From NCBI GenBank assembly GCA_963818505.1, contig CAWFSJ010000002.1, forward strand, positions 39,367-103,366: DNA of 64,000 nucleotides, in the 5' to 3' direction. The stretch is from JADKAV01 sp963818505. Its GTDB lineage: Bacteria > Actinomycetota > Actinomycetes > S36-B12 > UBA10799. Made by a program: the position numbers and the translations under genes. Shown here piece after piece: positions 17,996 to 24,862 of this stretch (position 1 is the stretch's first letter; each line of letters opens with the position of its first letter). Under the pieces are notes generated by a model that saw nothing but the letters and a program-made list of their open reading frames with translations, made no database searches and was not told the origin of the DNA.

Positions 17996-18531
17996 ACCGG
18001 CTCTATGTGGTCTCCGGGCCAAGTGGGGTCGGGAAGTCGACAGTCGTCGCACATCTGCTGCGCGAAAGGTCGGACATCTGGTTGTCGGTGTCGGCGACCA
18101 CTAGGGCGCCGCGGCCCGGGGAGCAGGACGGCCGGGAGTACTTCTTCGTCTCGCGCGATGACTTCGGGAGCATGGCCGAGGACGGCCGACTGCTGGAATG
18201 GGCCAGTTTCGCCGGCAATTCCTACGGGACTCCCCGTGAGCCTGTGGAACAGCACCTCCGGACCGGTCCGGTTCTGCTGGAGATCGAACTGCAGGGTGCG
18301 CGCCAAGTCCGTGCCGCGATGCCCGAGTGCGTGCTCGTGTTCCTTCTCCCGCCGAGTCCCGAGGAGCTCAAGCGGCGCCTGGTCGGAAGGGGAACCGAGG
18401 ACGACGCGGCCGTACGGGCGCGGCTCGCACGGGCCGACGAGGAACTGGCCGCCCAGTCGGAATTCGATCACGTGATCCGCAATGTGCAGGTGGCCGAGGC
18501 GGCCGCACAATTGTCCGCGCTGATCAGCTAG
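17992..18531 (+). CDS. gmk: Guanylate kinase
   Basis: GMP + ATP to GDP + ADP. The P-loop GPSGVGKST is at residues 9-17. SVSATTRAPRPGEQDG and GREYFFVS form the GMP-binding part and LLEIELQGARQV follows. At 179 aa it is of normal length. GTG 17992 is chosen because it overlaps the mihF stop (GTGA) and gives the family N-terminus; a longer in-frame reading from 17866 is only the mihF gene in another frame. Last gene of the packed pyr transcription unit. Confidence 0.96.
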   Translation: MNRLYVVSGPSGVGKSTVVAHLLRERSDIWLSVSATTRAPRPGEQDGREYFFVSRDDFGSMAEDGRLLEWASFAGNSYGTPREPVEQHLRTGPVLLEIELQGARQVRAAMPECVLVFLLPPSPEELKRRLVGRGTEDDAAVRARLARADEELAAQSEFDHVIRNVQVAEAAAQLSALIS

Positions 18532-18673
18532 TTGCGGTGCCTTCCGGTGAGGATCAGGCAGCTCACGTGACTGTTGCTCAAATGCGGAGGTCTGCCTGTT
18601 CGGGGGTCTGGGTTCCGGCGCGGGCCCTGGTGGGCGAGGCCGATCTGCGTACCGATGTGGTTGGCGCTCCTCC

Positions 18674-18793
18674 TTGATCAACCAGAAAGGTACGCCGAAT
18701 TCGGCATCTTTGAGACATTTCGGGCGCGAAACTGTACCTATTGGGTTGATCAAGAGGTTTTCAGCCTGCGGCCCAACCAGAAAGGTACGCCGA
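18674..18793. repeat. Terminal-inverted-repeat element with extra end copy
   Basis: TTGATCAACC (18674-18683) and GGTTGATCAA (18744-18753) are perfect inverted ends; inside them AGGTAC (18688-18693) and GTACCT (18734-18739) also pair. A perfect palindrome GCCGAATTCGGC lies at 18694-18705. The 20-nt stretch 18679-18698 (CAACCAGAAAGGTACGCCGA) is repeated exactly at 18774-18793. It looks like a small non-coding mobile element or its relic; no transposase is nearby. Confidence 0.65.
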
Positions 18794-18920
18794 CGGCCCC
18801 CTTCGACTCGCCGCCCGAACTGGAATTCAGCAACAGCCTCTCACGTGACTGTTCTTCACCGAAAGGCGCGCGAAAGTCCTGGAGCACTTGACGTGCGCCA
18901 ACCCCGCGCGCGGCATCGGC

Positions 18921-18926
18921 TACTCT
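18921..18926 (+). promoter_or_regulatory. Possible -10 box of rpoZ
   Basis: TACTCT fits TANNNT, about 31 nt before the rpoZ GTG, leaving room for the ribosome binding site GAAAGG (18944-18949). TTGACG at 18888-18893 lies 27 nt upstream, too far for a normal -35. Confidence 0.35.
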
Positions 18927-18957
18927 GGGAGGAGTTTGCAAACGAAAGGTTTCCCCT

Positions 18958-19233
18958 GTGGCAGTCGAAAGTAGTGCCGAGGGCATCACGTACCCACCGT
19001 TGGACGAGTTGCTCGAGAAGACTGATTCCAAGTATTCGCTGGTGATCGAGGCCGCGCGCCGCGCTCGCCAGATCAACGCCTACTACAGCCAGCTCTCCGA
19101 GGGCGCTTTGGAGCACGTGGGGCCGCTGGTGGAGACCTACCAGCACGAGAAGCCTCTCTCCATCGCCATGCGTGAGATCAACGACGGACTGCTGGAGACC
19201 AGCAACGTCACGGTTGAAGAGACGCAAGCCTGA
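18958..19233 (+). CDS. rpoZ: RNA polymerase omega subunit
   Basis: A 91-aa protein that helps RNA polymerase assembly. The conserved core is EGITYPPLDELLEKTDSKYS, VIEAARRARQINAYY and KPLSIAMREINDG. GTG start at 18958 with a GAAAGG ribosome binding site. It is followed immediately by coaBC, whose start overlaps the rpoZ stop, the usual actinobacterial arrangement. Confidence 0.96.
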   Translation: MAVESSAEGITYPPLDELLEKTDSKYSLVIEAARRARQINAYYSQLSEGALEHVGPLVETYQHEKPLSIAMREINDGLLETSNVTVEETQA

Positions 19234-20438
19234 CCCCCGAGGTTGTACTCGGTGTAGGTGGCGGGATCGCCGCCTACAAAGCGGCTGAGGTGTTGCGCCG
19301 GATCCAGGCGTTGGACACCAACGTCACAGTGGTCCCGACCAAGACCGCCCTTGAGTTCGTAGGAGCGGCCACGTGGTCTGCTCTGTCCGGACGCCCGGTC
19401 ACCAGCGACTTCTTCGACAACGTCCATGAGGTCCCGCATGTGCGCATCGGACAGCAGGCTGATCTTGTGGTGGTCGCTCCGGCGACGGCCAACCTGCTAG
19501 CCAAGGCGTCCTATGGACTTGCCGACGACCTGCTCACGAACACGCTGTTGACGGCGCACTGTCCCGTGGTGATGTTCCCGGCAATGCACACCGAGATGTG
19601 GGAGCACCCCGCCACTCGCGCCAATGTCGCCACGTTGCGCGACCGCGGAGTGCTCGTGGTCGACCCTGACTCGGGCCGGCTGACCGGGTACGACTCGGGA
19701 CCCGGTCGTCTGCCCGAGCCGGAGGCGATCGCGTGGATCGTGCGGGCCGCTTTGGCCAAGGCTGACCTGTCACCCGACCTGCGCCATCGACACGTGGTGA
19801 TCAGCGGCGGTGGGACCCGTGAGCGACTCGACCCCGTGCGTCACATCGGCAACCGCTCGAGCGGCAAGCAGGCGATGAGCATGGCCGCTGCGGCGGTCTC
19901 GCGCGGAGCCAGGGTGACCCTGATTCGCGGCGATGTTGATGTGCCCACCCCTGCCGGGGTCGAGGTGATCGATGCTCTGACCGCCGACGAGATGCTGGTG
20001 GCCGCCCAAGGTGTGGCCGCAGAGGCCGACGTCATCATCATGGCCGCGGCCATCGCCGACTTCCGCGCCGAGAGCCTGCCGGACTCGAAGATCAAAAAGT
20101 CGGAATCCTCGACCCTCACGCTCAACCTCGTGCACAACCCTGACGTTCTGGCCACGCTTGTCGCGCAACGCACGGGGAAATCCCCGCTGCTGGTCGGGTT
20201 CGCAGCTGAGACCGGTGACGCATCCGGCACCTGGCTGGAACACGCGCAGCGCAAGTTCGTCAAGAAGGGCTGCGACATCATGGTCGCCAACCCTGTCGGC
20301 CACGACCGCGCGTTCGGCACCGACCACAACGAGGCGGTCCTGCTGCTCGGCGACGGGGTCTCAGAGGAGATCCCCGGAACGTGCAAGGTCGCGCTTTCCC
20401 ACCGCGTGCTCGATGCCGTGGTGGACCGCCTGGTCTGA
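19230..20438 (+). CDS. coaBC: Phosphopantothenoylcysteine decarboxylase / phosphopantothenate-cysteine ligase, CTG start
   Basis: Two consecutive steps of coenzyme A synthesis. The CoaC half begins VVLGVGGGIAAYKAAEVLRR (flavin binding) and has the active-site stretch PAMHTEMW. The CoaB half has NPVGHDRAFG and the Lys motif SKIKKSES. An in-frame TGA at 19215 limits the start. Between it and the needed N-terminus there is no ATG, GTG or TTG; the first of these (GTG 19287, TTG 19290) would delete the flavin loop. CTG 19230, which overlaps the rpoZ stop as CTGA, is therefore the likely start (402 aa). Confidence 0.9.
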   Translation: MTPEVVLGVGGGIAAYKAAEVLRRIQALDTNVTVVPTKTALEFVGAATWSALSGRPVTSDFFDNVHEVPHVRIGQQADLVVVAPATANLLAKASYGLADDLLTNTLLTAHCPVVMFPAMHTEMWEHPATRANVATLRDRGVLVVDPDSGRLTGYDSGPGRLPEPEAIAWIVRAALAKADLSPDLRHRHVVISGGGTRERLDPVRHIGNRSSGKQAMSMAAAAVSRGARVTLIRGDVDVPTPAGVEVIDALTADEMLVAAQGVAAEADVIIMAAAIADFRAESLPDSKIKKSESSTLTLNLVHNPDVLATLVAQRTGKSPLLVGFAAETGDASGTWLEHAQRKFVKKGCDIMVANPVGHDRAFGTDHNEAVLLLGDGVSEEIPGTCKVALSHRVLDAVVDRLV

Positions 20439-20479
20439 TGGCTAGGCGCGGGCTGCTGCTCGATCGCGTGTTGGGTGGT

Positions 20480-20545
20480 GTTCGTGCAGTTGGTTGATGC
20501 TCGTCGGCCGACAGGCCTCAACCAACTGCACGAGCGTCAACCAAC
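20480..20545. repeat. Hairpin repeat family A, copy 2
   Basis: Arms 20480-20497 (GTTCGTGCAGTTGGTTGA) and 20518-20535 pair at 17 positions plus one G-T, with a 20-nt loop. A second pairing, 20489-20502 with 20532-20545, overlaps it as in copy 1. Compared with copy 1 (6690-6755) the stem bases GGGTA/TACCC have become GTGCA/TGCAC, so pairing is kept while sequence changes. It lies between coaBC and the secreted protease. Confidence 0.8.
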
Positions 20546-20664
20546 GGCATGAGCGTCAACCGGCCACACCCGTCGCGTCGGCCCCAACCTCTCGCAGGCT
20601 GGAGCCACCTACGCCCAAGCCGGGGGAGAACCCTCACCATGGCTGTGCGCAGTTGTCGGTGCGC

Positions 20665-20670
20665 TATCGT
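20665..20670 (+). promoter_or_regulatory. -10 box of secreted S8-type gene, leaderless-type
   Basis: TATCGT lies 6 nt before the ATG at 20677. No ribosome binding site is visible between them, so a leaderless message is likely. Confidence 0.5.
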
Positions 20671-20676
20671 TCACAA

Positions 20677-23292
20677 ATGCGAAAGCGCACCGGTATCGCC
20701 CTGCTTGCCTGCTTCGCCCTGATGGCCGTATCACCACCTTCAGCCCAAGGCGCCGACGCGCCATCTCCGAGTCCCACCAAGCCCGCCAACGGGAAGCTGG
20801 GAACGGCGCTGGCACAGCTTCAGACTGTGACCGAGCGCGGCGGGGACGCCGAACTCTGGGCCCAGGGGGCGCAACTCGATGTCACCGTCGATGAGCAGGT
20901 TGCTGTCGAAGTCTATGTCACCGGCGATCCTGACAGCGCCGCGCAGAAGTTGGCTAACGCGGGCCTGACAGTCCAGGCCACAAGTGCGAAGCCAGTGGCA
21001 GTGGTCGCGGGCCTTCTCGCCGTTTCGCAGTTGCGGGCCATCGCGGACCTGAAGTTCGTCCGGTCGGTCTTGCCCATCGAGGCCGGAGGGGTGGACCCGC
21101 TGCCGGCGTCCCACAGCGGTTCCGGTGATGCCGACGCGCAGACTGACGCCGGTGCGGTCCTATCCAGCGGCGACGCCGCGCACCGCGGCCCAGCCGCCAG
21201 GGCACTTGGGGCCAATGGCAGCGGCGTCAAGGTGGGCGTGATCTCTGACTCGATCAATCAGGTCGCCCCGGGTGTCTCCGGGTCGCAGGGTACCGGTGAC
21301 CTCCCCAGCGGCCCCGGTGCTGTCACAGTCGCCTCCGACCAGGCGGGCGGCTCGGACGAGGGCCGGGCGATGGCCGAGATCATCTATGACACCGCGCCGG
21401 GGGTGACGCAGTTCGTCTTTGGATCGGGCACAGCGGGCGGCGCGACAGGGAAGGCCAATGCCATCAATGCCCTGGTGGCGTCGGGTGCCCGGGTCATCGC
21501 CGATGACATCTTCAACCTGACCGAGCCGTTCTTCCAGGATGGCCAGGTCTCGCAGGCGGTTGATGCCGCGCGGGCTGCTGGCGTGACCTACTTCGCGTCG
21601 GCCGGCAATCGGGCGCGGCAGAGCTGGGAGGGGACATACGTCAATGCAACGGGTGAGTCCAATAACTTCTCTGGAACTGGCACCGACACGCTGCAGACAC
21701 TGGCGACTGTTCCCAACGGTGGGTTCATCCAGGTTGCGCTGCAGTGGGACGAGGCCTGGGGAGCGGCAGCTACCGATATCGATGCCATCCTGCTCACCAC
21801 CGCGGGTGCAGCTTTGCCGGGTACCACTACCGGAGGGCAGGACGATAACCTGGCCACCACGTTGCCTCGCGAGGTGGTCACCTGGAGCAACACTTCAGGT
21901 GCTGCTGTGACTGTCGCGTTGCGGATCGACCGCTTCTCCGGCACCGCTTCACCGTTCATGAAGTACATCGCCCGGGGCAACTTCGGCGCCTTCGACATCG
22001 CTGAGTACCCGACCAATTCCAACACCATCAACCCGGACGCGGCAGCGGCTAAAGGTGCGATCGCCGTTGCCGCGGTGAATGCCGCGGATGTCGGGCTGAA
22101 CACCCCGGAGAGCTTCAGCTCTCGCGGGCCCACGCAGCGCCGTCGCACCTCCGCCGGTGTCCCGCTGAACACCCCGGAGACCAGGCAGCGGCCACAGATC
22201 GCCGCCGCCGATGCCGTGAACACCACGGTCCCCGGGTTCGCTCCGTTCTTTGGAACTAGCGCCGCAACGCCCAGCGCGGCGGCCATCGCGGTCCTGATGC
22301 TCTCCGCCAAGCCCGGGCTCACCCCCGCGCAGATTGAGGCGGCCCTGTCCGACCCGAACCGGGCAACCGACTGCGAGCCCATAGGTCCGCGGCCAGACAG
22401 TGACTGCGGGGCTGGGTTCGTGTTCGCCGACTCCGCCGTGTCCCAGGCCCTGGATCCATCCCCGCCGGCGATCAACGTTGATGTGACGGGACCACAGGGC
22501 GATAACGGTTGGCGCACAGGCGATGCCGCAGTGGTTTGGAACGTGCTGGACGCCGGCTCGGTGATCGCGGCCAAGACCGGCTGCGTGAACACACTGGTGA
22601 ACACCGATACCACCGGCTTGGATGTTTCCTGCGCCGCAACCAGCTTGGGCGGCGACGCTGCTGATGTGGTCACGGTCAAGCGGGATACCGTGGCGCCCTC
22701 GGTCCCGGTCATCAACGGGATCTCCGCAGCGGAGTACACGACAGCCACCGTGCCCCCAGCTGCGGCCATCAGCTGCAGCAGCACCGACGCCACCTCCGGA
22801 CTGGCCAGTTGCGAGGTGAGCGGCATCAGCGGGGACCTCGGAACGCACACATTGACCGCTGTTGCCACCGACAAGGCCGGGTTGGCGTCAACATCCACGC
22901 TGCAGTACACAGTGACCCAGGCCAAGCAGGCGGCAGTCATCAGTAGCTTCACCGGTCCCAAGCGGGTGAAGCCGCGCCAGGCTGTCACATTCCAGGTGAC
23001 GATCAGCCAGCCCGCATCCCTGACCATGTCGTTCGCGCGCGGGTCAACGGGCAAGTCAGTAGCGGGGAAATGCGTCAAGAAGACCAAGAAGAACCGGAAG
23101 GCCCGCAACTGCAAGCGCTACACCGACGTGGGCGCCTTTAGGGTCGACGTGGTCCCGGGCGCCAACAGCGTCGTGTTCAGCGGCAAGCTCAACGGTCGCG
23201 CCCTGAAGAGCGCCATCTATCGGGTGACAGCCACCCCAACCTCGGCAGGCGGCGTTGGTAAGGCGGCGGTGAGGAGCCTGCGAGTCAAGTGA
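20677..23292 (+). CDS. Secreted subtilisin-like (S8) protein with Glu in place of the catalytic His
   Basis: An 871-aa exported protein. The signal peptide is residues 1 to about 25 (RKR, hydrophobic stretch, SAQG). A pro-region follows, then an S8-like domain: Asp191 (VGVISDSIN), oxyanion Asn311 (ASAGNR) and nucleophile Ser528 (GTSAATPSAAA) are present. Where subtilisin has HGTH this protein has Glu228 (GGSDEGRAM). EPFFQDG near 283-289 is a further group marker. From about 560 on come Ig-like segments and a Lys-rich tail with a Cys pair (GKCVKKTKKNRKARNC). The start at 20677 gives the signal peptide; the upstream extension does not. Substrate unknown. It stands alone between coaBC and metK. 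Confidence 0.85.
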   Translation: MRKRTGIALLACFALMAVSPPSAQGADAPSPSPTKPANGKLGTALAQLQTVTERGGDAELWAQGAQLDVTVDEQVAVEVYVTGDPDSAAQKLANAGLTVQATSAKPVAVVAGLLAVSQLRAIADLKFVRSVLPIEAGGVDPLPASHSGSGDADAQTDAGAVLSSGDAAHRGPAARALGANGSGVKVGVISDSINQVAPGVSGSQGTGDLPSGPGAVTVASDQAGGSDEGRAMAEIIYDTAPGVTQFVFGSGTAGGATGKANAINALVASGARVIADDIFNLTEPFFQDGQVSQAVDAARAAGVTYFASAGNRARQSWEGTYVNATGESNNFSGTGTDTLQTLATVPNGGFIQVALQWDEAWGAAATDIDAILLTTAGAALPGTTTGGQDDNLATTLPREVVTWSNTSGAAVTVALRIDRFSGTASPFMKYIARGNFGAFDIAEYPTNSNTINPDAAAAKGAIAVAAVNAADVGLNTPESFSSRGPTQRRRTSAGVPLNTPETRQRPQIAAADAVNTTVPGFAPFFGTSAATPSAAAIAVLMLSAKPGLTPAQIEAALSDPNRATDCEPIGPRPDSDCGAGFVFADSAVSQALDPSPPAINVDVTGPQGDNGWRTGDAAVVWNVLDAGSVIAAKTGCVNTLVNTDTTGLDVSCAATSLGGDAADVVTVKRDTVAPSVPVINGISAAEYTTATVPPAAAISCSSTDATSGLASCEVSGISGDLGTHTLTAVATDKAGLASTSTLQYTVTQAKQAAVISSFTGPKRVKPRQAVTFQVTISQPASLTMSFARGSTGKSVAGKCVKKTKKNRKARNCKRYTDVGAFRVDVVPGANSVVFSGKLNGRALKSAIYRVTATPTSAGGVGKAAVRSLRVK

Positions 23293-23637
23293 TCGGAGCC
23301 TCTGGGCAACAACCAGGCAACTGGTCGCAAATCTGAAGGTCCACTCGCGAGCAACGACCTCGTGACCGTCTACGACGTGACCCTTGACGATGCCCGCCAG
23401 TATGTCGGCACCGGAGCAGACACTGGACGTCTGTGAAGATTTCGCGAGCTCGCGGCGGTTCACCGAACACCTTCGTGACGAACCAGCCGCACGGGTGTCT
23501 GACTTCGTGAGAACGATGTCTGGGCGCCGAGCCCATCGCGGAAGCGTGACGCACGACGCGGTTGCCGCGAGGCAAAGGGGATGAGCGGTGCGTCCGGGGG
23601 ACTGTGCATGCTGGTTCCCGGTGTCCGACCCCTTCCG
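23293..23637. other. Gene-free spacer before metK
   Basis: About 345 nt with only short, unconvincing frames and no clear repeat. A 66-codon plus-strand frame at 23384-23584 has no recognisable motif or ribosome binding site. A short frame ending near 23434 reads LVTVYDVTLDDARQYVGTG but has no start and may be a gene relic. Confidence 0.6.
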
Positions 23638-23643
23638 TAGACT
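23638..23643 (+). promoter_or_regulatory. -10 box of metK
   Basis: TAGACT 25 nt before the metK GTG, leaving a short leader with a strong ribosome binding site. No S-adenosylmethionine riboswitch is recognisable upstream. Confidence 0.45.
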
Positions 23644-23668
23644 CGGGCGAGAATCAAGGAGGGCTCCT

Positions 23669-24862
23669 GTGGCAAAGCGCCTGTTTTCCTCGGAATCGGT
23701 GACCGAAGGTCACCCCGACAAGATCGCCGACCAGATCAGCGACACCATTCTGGATGCGATGTTGGCCGACGACCCGGATTCCCACGTAGCGGTTGAGACG
23801 CTGGTGACCACCGGCCTGGTCGTGGTCGCCGGCGAGGTGAACACCAAGACCTACGTTGATATCCCGCGCAAAGTCCGCGAATGCATCCTGGACATCGGGT
23901 ACGACTCGTCCGAGAAGGGTTTCGACGGACAGTCCTGTGGCATCTCGGTGTCCCTCGATCAACAGTCGGAGGACATTCGCCAGGGCGTGGACGATTCCTG
24001 GGAGGAGCGCCAGGAGGGTAGCGACGACCCGCTCGATGCACAGGGAGCCGGCGACCAGGGGTTGATGTTCGGTTACGCCTGCACGGACACCCCGGAACTC
24101 ATGCCCATGCCGATCGCGCTGGCACACCGTCTGAGCCGGCGGCTCACCGCGGTTCGCAAACAAGCCGTCGTCCCGTATCTGCGCCCTGACGGCAAAGTGC
24201 AGGTGACCATCGAGTACGACCGTACGCGGCCGGCCGCTGTGAGCACGGTGGTCGTCTCCAGCCAGCACATTGATGACATCGACCGGGACACGCTGCTGGC
24301 TCCTGACATCGAGGAGTTCGTGATTGCACCTGAATTGGCCGATCTTGAACTCGTCACCTCGGATGTGCGGATGCTCGTCAACCCGACCGGGCGCTTCGTC
24401 GAGGGTGGTCCTGCCGCCGACGCCGGACTGACCGGACGCAAGATCATCGTTGACACCTACGGTGGCATGGCACGACATGGAGGCGGGGCGTTCTCGGGCA
24501 AGGACCCGTCGAAGGTCGACCGCTCCGCGGCTTACGCCATGCGCTGGGTGGCCAAGAACGTAGTGGCCGCGGGGCTGGCTACTCGCTGCGAGGTGCAGGT
24601 GTCCTACGCCATCGGGGCGGCTCACCCCGTCGGGCTTTTCGTGGAGTCGTACGGCACTTCAGTGGTGCCTGATGCGCAACTTGAGGACGCAATCCTCGAG
24701 GTGTTCGACTTGCGTCCCGCGGCCATCATCAGGGACCTGGACCTCAAGCGACCGATCTATGCCGCCACCGCCGCGTATGGTCACTTCGGCCGCGAGGAGC
24801 CGGACTTCACCTGGGAGCGGACCGACAGGGTGGAGGCATTGAAGTCCGCAGTCAAGGGGTGA
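23669..24862 (+). CDS. metK: S-adenosylmethionine synthetase
   Basis: Methionine + ATP to S-adenosylmethionine. A 397-aa protein with GHPDKIADQISD at the N-terminus, GAGDQGLMFGYA (adenosine) and GGGAFSGKDPSKVDRSAAY (phosphate loop). GTG 23669 has AAGGAGGG a few bases upstream and gives the family start AKRLFSSESVTEGHPDK; the longer reading from 23588 adds unrelated residues. It overlaps priA by 4 nt (GTGA). Confidence 0.97.
   Translation: MAKRLFSSESVTEGHPDKIADQISDTILDAMLADDPDSHVAVETLVTTGLVVVAGEVNTKTYVDIPRKVRECILDIGYDSSEKGFDGQSCGISVSLDQQSEDIRQGVDDSWEERQEGSDDPLDAQGAGDQGLMFGYACTDTPELMPMPIALAHRLSRRLTAVRKQAVVPYLRPDGKVQVTIEYDRTRPAAVSTVVVSSQHIDDIDRDTLLAPDIEEFVIAPELADLELVTSDVRMLVNPTGRFVEGGPAADAGLTGRKIIVDTYGGMARHGGGAFSGKDPSKVDRSAAYAMRWVAKNVVAAGLATRCEVQVSYAIGAAHPVGLFVESYGTSVVPDAQLEDAILEVFDLRPAAIIRDLDLKRPIYAATAAYGHFGREEPDFTWERTDRVEALKSAVKG

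Larger units (their letters stand above)
18532..18957. other. Gene-free spacer with repeats, gmk to rpoZ
   Basis: No convincing coding frame in 426 nt. It holds an inverted-repeat element (18674-18753), a partial direct copy of its end (18774-18793) and a 14-nt direct repeat CTCACGTGACTGTT at 18562-18575 and 18840-18853. The rpoZ promoter region lies at its end. Confidence 0.8.

Noticed and set aside
16741..18753. 670-codon minus-strand frame opposite pyrF, mihF and gmk
   Set aside because: It is antisense to three recognised genes and has low-complexity Arg/Pro/Ser composition.
23384..23584. 66-codon frame before metK
   Set aside because: No ribosome site, no recognisable motif and composition not typical of the neighbouring genes.
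23600..23668. SAM riboswitch before metK
   Set aside because: The leader after the likely -10 is only about 20 nt long and lacks the SAM-I core.
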